Part shown: piece by piece, positions 26,740 through 48,858 of the stretch
Numbering within the stretch: the first letter of the stretch is position 1
How the letters are laid out: the number at the start of each line of letters is the position of its first letter
Assembly: GCA_012295275.1 (NCBI GenBank)
Contig: CM022672.1
Coordinates: forward strand, 21,310,628 to 21,372,627
Length of the DNA: 62,000 nucleotides
Direction of reading: 5' to 3'
Source: Chrysomallon squamiferum
Taxonomy: Eukaryota; Mollusca; Gastropoda; Neomphalida; Peltospiridae
The notes under the pieces: model-generated
The model's database searches: none
The model's input: only the letters and a program-made list of their open reading frames with translations
What the model was told of the DNA's origin: nothing
Translations under genes and position numbers: made by a program

Positions 26740-27540
26740 ACAAAATGTGGTTACTCTGTTTTAAAGTACACCTGAAGACAGATATTTGGCCATGCACTAC
26801 ACGTTCAGTAATTAATTCACGAAGTCGAGTACGGATATAAGCTACAAACAAATTACGCAAATATGGCGGACTACGTCAAGGAGCTGGGGACATTGTTCTG
26901 TTGTTTTGAAGCTTGTTTAAATACAAGAGCCACGCCATTCTGTTATTACGGGTCCCACCCAGTGACAGATCACAATTTCAAGCACAATAAAAGCTATCCA
27001 ATTTCTTGTTAACTTTGGAATTTTGCAAATCCTCGACAGCTGTTTAGTCGTTACAGTTTAATAGATCTTTAACACCTTTTCATTGCTCATAGATTTAGCA
27101 CATTTTTCTGAAAACGAAAGATCCAATTTATATTTTCTCTGTTCCTCATTTAATAAGATGTTTGGACACTGGTTTGGGGTTGAACTTTGACTCTAGAACA
27201 TGACAGTGAATATCTTAACTGGAGCTAGGGCATCTTCTTATCCTACTCGAGAGTTCATTAAAAAAAAGAAGAAGTTTTCAACCTGTTTTGACAGGTGGTT
27301 CGTTTGCTACTTTTCTTAGCAAGTTTACGATGGTCTAATTTCCATATAAAACGTCCTTCTTTGTTGTCATTGTTACGTGAACACACAGACGATGTTGATT
27401 TGTAATTACAAATATTATGCAGCCTAAGTATGTACGGGGAATAACACAGGCTCGGAGTCAGCGTAAATCGACAAGAAACAAACAGATTACGGAGCAGACT
27501 CTGTGAATTTTAGGCTTAAAGCTGAGTGGAGCTTTGTTTC
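26740..27540. other. unique island upstream of Emx
   Basis: Non-repetitive sequence 6.4-7.2 kb upstream of the Emx start codon, denser in GC words than its surroundings. It includes a 49-codon ATG frame (26863-27012), rated weak. Candidate regulatory block; no direct evidence of function. Confidence 0.3.
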
Positions 27541-27985
27541 TGGGGTGGGGTAGTGCGTTGTAAGAATTTACTTTGACACCGAATAATCACAAAGCCAGTA
27601 TTGGTTTGAGGAGTGAAAGTGTCTTGTACAAATCCATTTAGAATAAAACGAACTATACTGAAAGCGAATGTTACCAAATAAATGATGAATCAGGGTGTGG
27701 TAGAAGTTGTAATGAATTAAAAGAATTTCGCTGACAGCCAAGAACCACAAGAACAAGTTAAGTGTCAGAATAGAACTAAAAAATGTTAAGTAGTGAGGAA
27801 TTAGATTCACTGTGGCTGTCTAAGTTTGATCAACAAACGTGAACGCGAAGGAAGCACGCGAGTCAAGTAGAACAGTGTAAAGTGAAAAGAGAACAGAAGA
27901 AACACTGAAGTACACAACAGAGAGTAAAAGAAGATAATCATTTTTATAAAAGTTGGGTTATTTTCCTTAAATTTAAATGCCAAAG

Positions 27986-28919
<934 letters not shown>

Positions 28920-29760
28920 TAATTTGCCCGTGGGTCGTATCACACTATTAACAAGGCGATTTTCGAGGTGTATACCAGACTGCGTTTAATTGGCTTTACA
29001 AACTCTTCATACGGTTCCCGCAAGGGCCAAATAGTCATGCTACATGCACCTCTATTAGTTTTACATTCAGATGAAGAGCTTGTTGTGGAAACTATGTCTG
29101 CTTGACGCGATAAGGCCTGGACCCCCAAACGCGAAGATCAGATGACACGGGAAAGAAATGGCCAAGAGAAAGCCAATAAACCAGATTAGCATCTTGTAAG
29201 TCCTGATGCTGCTAATTAAGACCAATAATGATCCGACACTTAGACAAATTGAAATAATTGTCCTCGACGTATCAAAGAGCCGACGTCCCAAAGGGGAAAT
29301 CGACATTACAGATTTGATTGGTCTGAGCCTGAGTTCAAGCCTCGACCTCGCCTCCAGGCTGGCGCGAAATTGCACGTTCCGTGGAAATGGCTCCAAAACG
29401 CTCCCCTTGCACGCTTCGCCGTCATTACGCTGTGATTGTTGCCCCTTTGGATCAGACGCCTGCAGACGGCTGGAGGTCGAGATAACCGAGATAAATCGGC
29501 AATAAACACATCAGGAACAATGTCTCACTTCAAAGCTCGCTTAATTGTTTTAAATTGGACAAATTAGGTAGCGAAATTTCGTCTACATGCAACACCTATT
29601 ACAGCACTGTCACTTTAATTCCAGGTTTCCATGACGTTTGCTCGAAGCCTTTATTATTTCGCGGCCAAATTAGCCGTCAGATTAAATTGGTAGGTTTATT
29701 CAAAAAGCTGGTTGATCTATTTTCCTCGACGCTTTCGAGGAATTAGTAGCTTGATGCGTG
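28920..29760. promoter_or_regulatory. best candidate cis-regulatory block, 8.5 kb upstream of Emx
   Basis: About 840 bp with almost no simple repeats and clearly higher GC than its flanks. It is rich in homeodomain core words (TTTAATTGG, GCTAATTAAG, TTAATTGTT, TTTAATTCC, GAATTAG) and has an 8-bp-stem inverted repeat (29722-29742). Overlapping open frames occur on both strands at once (for example 29067-29396 minus and 29206-29505 plus), as expected of stop-poor non-coding sequence. None matches a known domain. The enhancer call is inference from composition and position. Confidence 0.4.
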
Positions 29761-33440
<3,680 letters not shown>

Positions 33441-33540
33441 TCAACAGCATTATATGTCTCAGTGAAACAGGCCATAAAATACCGTTAGACCGAAATAGAT
33501 AGAGTTAACCAATAATGAAATTCACGTGTCGGCTACTAGT

Positions 33541-33670
33541 TTCGGCATTATTCGTAAATCAGAGCCGATAATGCACTAAGTGAAACGAAGTCGACTTCGG
33601 CATTATTCGTAACTTACGACTTGAGAATGCCGAAGTTAATTTTCGACTTTATTCGTGAGTTACGACCGCT
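33541..33670. repeat. triplicated TTCGGCATTATTCGT motif with palindrome
   Basis: TTCGGCATTATTCGTAA occurs exactly at 33541-33557 and 33596-33612, and a third copy with two mismatches in its first 15 bases starts at 33642. A 14-bp palindrome CGAAGTCGACTTCG directly overlaps the second copy. CTTCGGCATT is inverted again as AATGCCGAAG (33626-33635), giving a potential 10-bp stem. Confidence 0.8.
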
Positions 33671-33860
33671 ACAAATACCATGACCATCCTTGTGGTCAAG
33701 AAACCGTTTAGTGTCACGATTTTATCTTCGTCTTGAATGTTTGAAACAACTCGGGCTTGACAGGAATCCAAACGTTATTAAAATGCCCGCAGTGCAGTCA
33801 TGGCGGTGCATAAATAACAAGAAATTGCCATTTTGTGTCTTTCCGTAAAAAGGATTTTAG

Positions 33861-34066
33861 TTGAATGGAATAACAAAGTTTTTTTTATTGGTACACACAC
33901 CTCTGTTACATACATATGTCGTAATTACATACATTTTATTTCAGCATAATATACAGTATAGTAATATTTAAATGAGTAGTATTAATTTTTGAGTATTATT
34001 ATTATTTTTTGTTGTTGTTATTATTATTTTTTATTATTTTATTTTTTTTTTTTATTATTTTTTATT

Positions 34067-34121
<55 letters not shown>

Positions 34122-35340
34122 TATTTTATTTATTTTATTTATTTAAGAAATAATTGCTGCTTCAGGAATATCTCTCGTCATTTAAAAATAAATTATCACC
34201 ACATTTTTATCACAGTTATAAAATTGTACAAAAACAATAATACTATTAAAAATACAACAACATGAAAACCCCCACAAATAAACAACATGCATATATACTT
34301 TTTGTTTTCTATAATGATGATGGCGGTACTTGTGGTGATGCTAGTGGTGATGATGATACTGACTATGACGCTGATGATGATGGTGGTAGGGGTCATAGTG
34401 ATTATGATAGCAATAATGTTACATCACAGAAATTAGAGAAGCATGACGATATAAATCTCACAGTCTCTTTTCAGATGAAACAAAAATTATTTTTCTTCTT
34501 TATTTTTACGCTCGATTTCTAATTAAATGAATCAGTTAATAGCTGTCTTTGTCGCGTTTCATCCAGTTCAAAGTAATTTGGTTAGCTATAATAATTCTTG
34601 CATAATTTATTAATTTCTTTTTATATCAAACAAACATTGACTACGATTATAATTATGCTCAGTTATCTAGATAATATATTTTATGAATACTGAATTAAAC
34701 ACATTATTTTATACCCAAACTCATTTCCACCGTGGAAAGTATGACTGTGGTAAGAGATTTTGTTGTAAATCTGTTCAAAAGATAAATAATTAACACACTG
34801 ATTTTCTTATTGACGCTTCTGGAGAATGCACTAATCTGACTTAATGCAGTCGAAATAAAACTCTCATGTTACAATGTATGAAATATACCATTGTTATGTA
34901 ACGCTCTTGTCTCTTGCAGCTCAAAGATACATTCATATATTATTCAGAAATCTAATTAACTTTTCAGTGAATGAAACAAAAATTAAGATTTTTTCGTTTT
35001 AAGTGTTGTTAATTTGTTAAGAACATGTTTCTTTGATAACTCTAAATTACAAAATAAAGGGGTGAATCAGAGGTTTAAGAAAAGATTCGGCGCCATCATT
35101 TTTCAAATTTGTAAATTTCAAAACTGAGGCGTTTCAGTATAAGGAAATACGGAACGAAAAAAAAAAAAAAAAAAAAAAAAAAAATAAAAAAAAAAAATTC
35201 GAAAAAAGAAAAAGAAAGAAAAATTTTGAAATAAAAACGAAAAGAAAACATAGCGCAGAAGAGTTATAACAATACATACACATACACAAATATTCACCGT
35301 CACACACACTCAATATATTACGATATTAGTAAATCTTCGT
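33861..35340. other. AT-rich intergenic DNA
   Basis: Contains (ATT)n-type sequence (33990-34145), GAT-rich sequence (34310-34390) and a long poly(A) tract near 35157-35200. No gene seen. Confidence 0.6.
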
Positions 35341-35900
35341 TTCTCATGGAAATACAATCGTTCATCAATCATATCGTTTGTAAGCACTCATAACCAATTT
35401 GCTATCACATTAATATTCCGAAATTCAAAACATTTACACAGCGGATTCGAAATGCCTCGACAAGCCCGACAAATGAGTGTCAGACTATGTAAATGGCTGA
35501 GACATGTCAAACAACAGAGATGTAGAAACTAGCTGCGTGCGTGTTAGCTTCGTGTTGTAACATCTACATTTCTTTGCTCTGTAATGAATTGCTGTGACAC
35601 AAGAATTGGACTGCGAGTTGTTTCTCTCGTTTACACGTGCAAGACCTTTCCTTCACCCGTGCATTAATGAGTGCATGTTGTCTTTCCCATTCTGCCTCTC
35701 GCTTGCAGATCTCGGACCGGCAGGAGCGCCATTAACAACCTTGACCTTGCTTCCTCAAAGCGTGTGGTGCGAATGACAAATGCAAGGTCTTGCAGACGAA
35801 ATCTATTTTGTTTCACACTTTCGTGACGTTTGCAGTATCCCTGGGCTGAAATTTCGGACGAAAACGGAAATTTGTGCAAACGACATTATTTTAAGTTAGA
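35341..35900. other. unique island in the Emx-FOXRED1 gap
   Basis: Non-repetitive, CpG-containing sequence. Frames on both strands overlap (35594-35776 plus, 35664-35879 minus) and neither has coding support. Candidate non-coding conserved block. Confidence 0.25.
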
Positions 35901-36099
35901 GTTATTCAAGGAGTTAGAGAAAAATAAGTAAATAAATTAAAAATAAAATAATAAAAAAATATCAAATATCCATCATAAAATTACTGATTTTATTTTATTA
36001 AATTTTTAATTGCATTAAAAAATATAAAAAAGTATATAATACATTTCATTCTTACTATTTACACCAATGAAAACTGTTGGTAATTTATGTCATACTTTT

Positions 36100-36490
36100 C
36101 GGAGTTAAGATTTAAATCAGTAGATTCTCGATGGATCATCTACTAGTCTTTCTCATGCACCACTAATGGTCAAAGGTAGATAACCATCATTTGTTGTCTG
36201 TTGTCTTTTTTCAGTCCAAATCTGCTGCTTATTCAATCACGGGCGTAAACCCGCATACGACATTCTTCTATGTTTAAGTAATCTCCAAGATCTGAATACG
36301 GCGTGACCAATCGATCGCTTTAAGATTCCAACAGCCGGGCTTCATTGACTGGGCGTTCCAAATCAGGGTCGACCCGTCAGGTCACGTTAAAATCAACTTA
36401 CATGACTTGAGTCAGTCGGTACGGTGTCGGTGTCCGCGTAAGACAAACTAATTAGACTCTTTTCAGATCTTTCTCCTTATCGAGTTTGTA
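36100..36490. other. unique island with nuclear-receptor/TCF-like words
   Basis: About 390 bp, non-repetitive. It contains GGTCAAAGGT (near 36168) and CAGGTCACG (near 36379), which resemble nuclear receptor half-sites, and ATCGATCG. It ends at a poly(T)/(CT)n tract. Regulatory function is inference. Confidence 0.3.
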
Positions 36491-36556
36491 ACATTTTCAC
36501 AGACTTTTCGACTTCTTTTTTTTTTTTTTTTTTTTTTTTCTTTTTTTTTTTTTTCT

Positions 36557-36559
<3 letters not shown>

Positions 36560-36616
<57 letters not shown>
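36560..36616. repeat. (CT)n microsatellite
   Basis: About 27 CT units directly following a long T tract with scattered C. Confidence 0.95.
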
Positions 36617-36619
<3 letters not shown>

Positions 36620-38419
36620 TGGTTGCAAGAAAAAATTTAAAGATATTTCACTTTTCTTAAATTTTTTTAGAGACATTTTTCTTCATGATTTATGTAGTCT
36701 TACCAGTATTTCTCTGACTGTCTGTAAAGATATATATTTTTCTTTACGTCAATTTCCAGACTTTTTTTTTTTTTTAAGGTCATTTTCTTTAAGTTTACAA
36801 GGCGTAAACAGACCTTTTGGCTTATTTAATAAATCTGCTGTTTTATCAGCTATATTATACACAGTCAACACAGACAATGCTAAGCATGAACTTTTGTTTT
36901 ATATCATAGCGATACAGAGAAAGCAAAACATAGTCTGCATAATGCTGAGAAAAAGAAAAATAAATAAATAGTTAGATGAAATACAATTTACGTTAGAAAA
37001 GCTATAAGAGCCTATTTCGCACATAAACAGTGAATGGAAAAACATAATTGCATTCGTAGCAAAAATGGCAATATGAACTTTCTGTTATTGCCAACATATG
37101 AAGTTTCGTTGGATTGTTTTGTTATTTTTTTTCCCTTTTTTTTTTTTTTTTTTTTCCTAGTCTATCTTTGAAGCTGCTTCGAATGAACATGAATAGAATA
37201 GCAAAAACAAACGTTACGTTAAAGACATTCTTTAATATTGTATGAAACAGAAAACAAAACAAAGAATTATATATAAAAAACAAATTCAGGGAAATTCTGT
37301 TATAATCAAACAGTCAATCAACTTGCTTCTGCTTGATGTTCAAGCAAATATGTATGGGGCAAACAATCGAAAATCTGGGTGGTCTGAATAAAATAGCATC
37401 AGTGTTGGAGAATTATGGTAATCTTATTGTTTATATCTACGCTTTGTCAGCAGAGGTTTAGAGCTTTCACTAACGACAACAGAGGTTTAGAGCTTTTACC
37501 GACGTCAGCAGAAGGCTTACTGATATCAGGTTTACTAGTGTATATAAAGATTTAGAAGTTTTTCTTATGTTGACAAAGATTTTACAGATGTCAGCAGAAG
37601 TTTTCATGTTTTACTGAGCTTTTAATTCTGACAGCAGACATTTTACTGGGAGTCTTTCTGCGTTTTGCTCACAACAAAATAACAAAACGTTGCAGAACAT
37701 TTAGTAGCATCTCTAATTACAAGGCATGCGCCTAAAGTGCTGTATTACTGATAGAAAAATAAGATTTATATTTTGTTTTACGTCTCTGATTTTGGTTTGG
37801 ATTTGATTAGGAACGAGGTGAATCACAAATCTACTCAGACTGGTTGCTCTCTAACTCCAAAAGTTTAACAGTCACAATATTTTGAAAATACTGAAGCAAA
37901 TCATATTAATCAGAAACCTACTATCGGAAATCGAATAAAGGCAGCACGAAAAAAAATATATTTTATTTTGCAAAGTTAGTGTTTAGACGCTTATGATTGC
38001 AAACATGATTTGCAATATAACACAGGACATTTCGAAGAAAAATCAGTAGAACCCATCCCTAGAAAACTTAAATAACCAAGCTGGCCATATGTTTCTGAAT
38101 ATAGTAAATTAATAAGTAATTACCGATCTTCATATTGTAAGAACATATAGTAAATAATTTAGCAGTTATTATTAATCGTATTATAAAAGTAATAAGAGTA
38201 AAGAACAAATAACTTAAGAAAATTTATTCGTCGTTGTTTGCTGCATTTTCCTATCACTAATCTAAAAAGGTCAATGTGTTTTTGAGACGTGAACAGAACA
38301 ATGATTCTGGAGAACACAATCAATAACGTATGTTAGGTTCTTGTTTCATTGTTCTTGCTTTAAAAAGAAAAAAAAATACCACACATATCGGATAAGATTA
38401 TCTGTCATATTTTCGCACC
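36617..38419. other. intergenic DNA with degenerate repeat field
   Basis: AT-rich. A degenerate tandem field at 37446-37650 repeats CAGAGGTTTAGAGCTTT (37451 and 37480) and later diverged GTCAGCAGA-containing units. No gene seen. Confidence 0.5.
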
Positions 38420-39130
38420 CTGTCTTTATGATATCATGTCATTTGCAGACTAAACAGCTACAAGTTCACCCACATTACGGAATGCTTTCCTCATGGACTG
38501 GCACGCAGTCTTAAGTGCACGGAAAACCGTAATGTTTCTAGTGCCAGCGGAGCATGTGACGGGCAGCGGTGTTGAACACCCAACCCGATCAGCCATTACG
38601 AAATTGCGAGCGTGTTTGTCATACTTTACGACAAGTGCTCGGGGATAAAATTGGCAGATTTTACAATGCTTGTTGTCAATGAGTGCCCAAGACATCTTAC
38701 TTGCCTTGAGAGCGGCTGGAAGAACTGGGGTTAGGCGGTGCTAACAGGGACACACTTGTCAAGTGCAATAATCGACAGCTCTCTCTCAACATGGCCGCGT
38801 ACAATGGCAGGTTCTTCTAATTAACAGACAATTACATCAAATTGATGCGCGATACATTCTTGACGATATTGTTCCTAGCTTTCTCCACCGCCAATACCAT
38901 CATCCTTTATACGCTTGCCAAGTTATAGGCCCGCGATACGAGGGATCATCGGGTACGAATGAGCTAAACTGACTGAAAGGATGATGTGGCAGGCTTCGTT
39001 TGACTCGAAGATGAAAACGCACATCTGGCGTTGTCTACTGTTGATTAACTAACCTATTATGTTGTGTCGACATCGCAGCTTCATTCATCCACTCTCTTTC
39101 GGGGATTAAGATAACAGAGATAACTAATCA
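38420..39130. other. unique island upstream of FOXRED1
   Basis: About 700 bp, comparatively GC-rich and free of simple repeats. It contains the inverted repeat CACTTGTCAAGTG (38753-38765), two facing NK2-type CAAGTG cores, and an AT-rich homeodomain word cluster (TCTAATTAACAGACAATTAC, about 38817-38836). An 81-codon minus frame (38450-38695) has no known domain. Candidate enhancer of either flanking gene. Confidence 0.35.
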
Positions 39131-39254
39131 GGAAAGATGTTAATGACAAACATTTTTTCTTTTTTTCTTCTCTGCTAAGCATGCAATCAAAATTGCTATT
39201 GTTAGTTATATTCTACTTTTCACTCACCAGTTTTTACTGAATGTGTTAGTGTAA

Positions 39255-39259
<5 letters not shown>

Positions 39260-39339
<80 letters not shown>
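39260..39339. repeat. (CT)n microsatellite
   Basis: Perfect TC/CT array of about 40 units. Confidence 0.95.
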
Positions 39340-39343
<4 letters not shown>

Positions 39344-40307
39344 GTCTACTGCACACATGCACACTCATTTATAAGTTCTATTTCTTGTTAGGTACAAAAT
39401 GTCAGGCTGACAAAGAATACGGTTGCAGTGACAAACATAATTATGTACAATAATGTATCTAGGACTGTTTTTTACATGGAAAGGAATCTGACAACTCATT
39501 GAAAGAAAATATCTTGAGCAGAACAAATCTTTGAGTAAAGTTGTGATTAAATACGTACATATAGTACTGAGCGAATAAATAAACAGAACAGAAACTAGTT
39601 AAAAATAAACATTTTTTAGACTGCATAAGGTCAGAACTGAAAAATTGTCCCTGCTGGATGAACACGTTATGAGCCAAGTCATTTTCATCAACTGCAGCAA
39701 TGCAAGCATCATTATTAAATCGAAATCTGCAAACAGTAACACAAACAAACATAATATTTTAATTAACCCATTTGTATTCGCAGACATTAACTAAAATGCG
39801 TGCATACTGTAACAACAGAACGGCATAGCTTCGCCAACGAAAGAGATTGTAAATCATCCGCCGTTCACCAAAAACACATGTACGTTGTGGGAGGCAATGC
39901 ACGGTTCACGGCCAAACAGACATGCTGGAAACTACACAGCACAATGTAATCGGCCGTGGTTTTTACGATCATGTCGTAAGAATCTGTCATGTTGTCAGTA
40001 TTCGGAAAACGAGTTCACAGTCAGTTAAAAAGCTGCACTCCGCAAACTGCTATTAAAATATCGAAAATTCTTTTCAGAATTCCAAGCAGCGTTTTCTTAG
40101 TTACTCTCTTTTTTTTTTACGCCGTTTCCCTTTTTTTTTTTTTTTTTTTCCTGTTTTTCTTTCCTTTTTTCATAGTTTATTATTTTATTTTTTTAATTAT
40201 TTTTTTTTTTATTATCATTATTTTTTCATGTTCTGCAATTTCCCTTCGATTCCTTTTGTTCTTTTTTTTTTTCTTTGTATTTTTTCAGTTTCCTCTATTC
40301 GTTTCTC

Positions 40308-40341
<34 letters not shown>

Positions 40342-41115
40342 TTCAGTTTTCTTCCGAATTTTTCCTTTCTTTCTCTTTCCTCGTGTGTTTTATTATTCAT
40401 TTCTTTTCGTTCTTGGTTTCATTTCTTATGATTTGTTTTAATTCTCTATTTTTGTTCGAGCTCACAAATAATTGATTAATGCTTCATTTCGATTTCTGTC
40501 TGTATCTGAAATAAAATGTATAGTGACGTAAATTTTAAAATATATTATTAGTTCATTCTGAGTTTTAATTTAATAAATAAATAAAAGACGGAGAAGTAAA
40601 TATATAGTTAGGTCCATAATTGTAATGTCAGAAAGTCTTAGGTATAAATGAACAAAATATATATGACTGAATTTATATACAACAATTAACGTTTTTATGT
40701 TCATGTAGACCAGTCTCTGTGTATGAATGTATACGTCACTTTGTTTGAGTAAGCGATAGTATCGCCTTCTTCCTTCAGTATAATCCCTAAAATTAATGTT
40801 CAGGTCGCTAATGAATTTATGCTGAAAAAACATTTCGTTGAAAGTGTTTTCTTGATACAGCTATTAATTACATATTATGCTAAAACTATCAATAATGTTC
40901 GAGCTGAATGTAATTTTAGAAAAAAATATTTCCGAAACTTTTATGAATAATTAATTGATCTTACTTTATTAGTAAAAAATTTTAAAAAATTAAAAAATGA
41001 AAATTTATAGACGATTTCAGTTAGGCAAGTTATTAAATTAATACTAAAATTAATCCACGGGTCGATTTCACCTAGAGTGTTCACGAATGGTTTATAGTGT
41101 TTATATGTGTGTGTC

Positions 41116-41170
<55 letters not shown>

Positions 41171-41620
41171 CTGTTTATAAGAAAAAAGGTACCAATAAAA
41201 GATTTCTTACAGCAAATGGAGTAAAATGACCAATACTTGGTTGCAGCGGGTTTCTTCTATGCACGGCTGAGGTCTAAATAAAACCAATATTAAAATGTAC
41301 TGAAGTTTTAAACATAAAATGTTTTCCTGACGCAGTTGAAGAAAATCACGATGTTAGATGACAAAATAAAAAAGAGAGAGTAATAACAATAAAAGTACGT
41401 TAAACCAAAAACATATATATTAACACTTTCGAGGAAACTGTTTTTTCAAACAATTAATAATAAACTATTTCACAATAAACAGAAAAAGAAAACAGTTTGT
41501 TGCTTTGCGCAGACTCGGTCTGCGGACGCATTTCTTCGACAGCCTATTTCATTATTTTATTTGTTCATTTTCTCTTTCTTTCCTTCATTTCTGTTTTATT
41601 TTTTTATATTGTAATCAGTT

Positions 41621-41691
<71 letters not shown>

Positions 41692-42704
41692 TTTATACCT
41701 CCATTTATAATAATAACGTTAATTATTTTTATTTTATTTTATATTTAAAACGAAAAAAGGTTTTATAGTTCAAGGGAAACAACTCTATTTAGTATTAAAG
41801 TCAGAAAAATTGTTTTAATTGTGAGTTTTGCACGTGAACCGAATCGAGGAGTGTAGTAATAAATAAGTGTCCATTAAGAAATTGGTTAAATCTGTAAGTC
41901 TTTAAGTTTGAATATATTTTTATAATAATATTATTTTTCAAATCGGTTAAAAATAAATGACTTCTGAATAGTTCTAGACGATCTTTGCAATAATATGAGG
42001 TGCTTTTTGTAGTTAAATGACATTATTCCGTTTGTAACCTAATATCGATTCACCCACTGAAAATATTTTTTTATTTCAATATTCTGTGTTTTTAAGCTTT
42101 ATTTTCGTGAGAAGGGGTATGTGTTTTGTTTGATTCATCAATCTAATGCAAATTATAATTAATGTTTAGTGTGGTGAGATCTGATTTCATGGTTTCAGAC
42201 TAATACACATGAATCCTAGACCATGAATCTGTGAATTACGGTTAACATCTTATAAATTGTTAAATGTTTTTAATTTTTATATATTCATTATTACCAAAAA
42301 GTAGTAAACGTTCATTTATTGAAATAGATCCATGTTCTCTCTCACCCTGGTAAATTAAGAATGTCGTGTTGACTGAATTCGTTAACGTGTTTGTGTATTC
42401 AATCTGTCGTTTCTTCATGTTAATGCATTACTGGCCTAATTAATCTCAAGTTTTATTTACAGTTGCTCTATTTAATCTAAACTGGTTATTTATCTAAATG
42501 ATTATTTGTACTGATCACTGTTCTGTCTGTATTTTCTGCCATAAAATCACCTATCTAAATTACAACACTATCATTTTTCATTCATTTATATTTTTATTGC
42601 TTGTTTTATATTTGTAATTTTGTCTGTGTGTATGTGTGTGTGTGTGTTTATTTGTATGGTTGGTTGATAGGTTTTTGTTTCTATCATTCATTCATGTTAT
42701 TGTG

Positions 42705-42754
<50 letters not shown>

Positions 42755-43119
42755 TTGTAATCAATATTAACCTTATCATTTATCTGCATGTATTAGTATG
42801 TGTGTTTATTAATATTTTATTTGATCATGTTTCTTCTTGCATATATTCACAACTTAAAACTAATAAAACTTAAACAGTTCAATATTTAAAATTTGTGTAT
42901 GTATCAAAGTGTATTTAATGTTCAGAAAGAACCCACTAATGCTGCTTTAATTTTTATGATGTTTACAAATTACTACATTGATAAAACAGAATGGAAACAA
43001 TGACATTGTCTTTTAAAAATATTATGCATTTGGAAAGAACATTGTAATGTTATTTCTATGAACCATAATTATTTATTAAGTATATAGAATTTTTTTTTAA
43101 ATTTAAATTTAAATTTCAG
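39340..43119. other. intergenic DNA upstream of FOXRED1
   Basis: Contains an unusually pyrimidine-rich plus strand (40106-40440), (TG)n at 41108-41168, (TTTA)n/(TTA)n at 41621-41690 and (ATT)n at 42704-42752. A minus-strand frame at 39459-39726 follows an acceptor-like TTTGCAG but has no recognised domain. No gene called. Confidence 0.55.
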
Positions 43120-43137
43120 ATTATTGTGATATCCACT

Positions 43138-48430
<5,293 letters not shown>

Positions 48431-48847
48431 TATCAACACAAAATGAAACAGAAGTGATATATATATACATTATATATACATACATACTAGTGAAATGTAT
48501 GTATCTATACATTATATATTCATGGGCAAAAAGAAATTATACAGACAACTATAAAAACATAGTTAATAGATGATACAGAAACTGGATGTTGTGGATAGGT
48601 GGCCTTTATATAGAAATTCCAAAATATTCAGTGAACCTCACATATTTAACTATAAAATGTCATTTACTGACTGTTGTAACAGTCTGGGCAATTTAGAGAA
48701 ATTGTGTATTGACAGGCATGTGATTATTTGTGTCTGAAATTTAGAATGAACTTCTCATTCATATAATTAATAATGAATTTAATGCTGATTACATTAATTA
48801 ACTCTGTTGTTGTTCTATATATTTTTTTATTTATAGATATTTTGTAA

Positions 48848-48858
48848 AATAAAATAAA
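48848..48858 (+). terminator. candidate poly(A) signals of FOXRED1
   Basis: Two overlapping AATAAA hexamers about 420 bp past the stop codon, followed by a T/G-containing stretch. Several other AT-rich sites exist, so the cleavage site is uncertain. Confidence 0.4.

Noticed and set aside
29067-29505. Overlapping 109-, 99- and 67-residue frames on both strands
   Set aside because: Mutually exclusive frames in one GC-richer block, none resembling a known protein; better explained as non-coding unique sequence.
38450-38695. 81-residue minus-strand frame starting MSWALIDN
   Set aside because: Sits in a unique block but lacks any family signature or splice evidence; kept only as part of the island.
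39989-40441. 150-residue plus-strand frame
   Set aside because: F/L/I-rich product of a T-rich tract; no domain or splice context.
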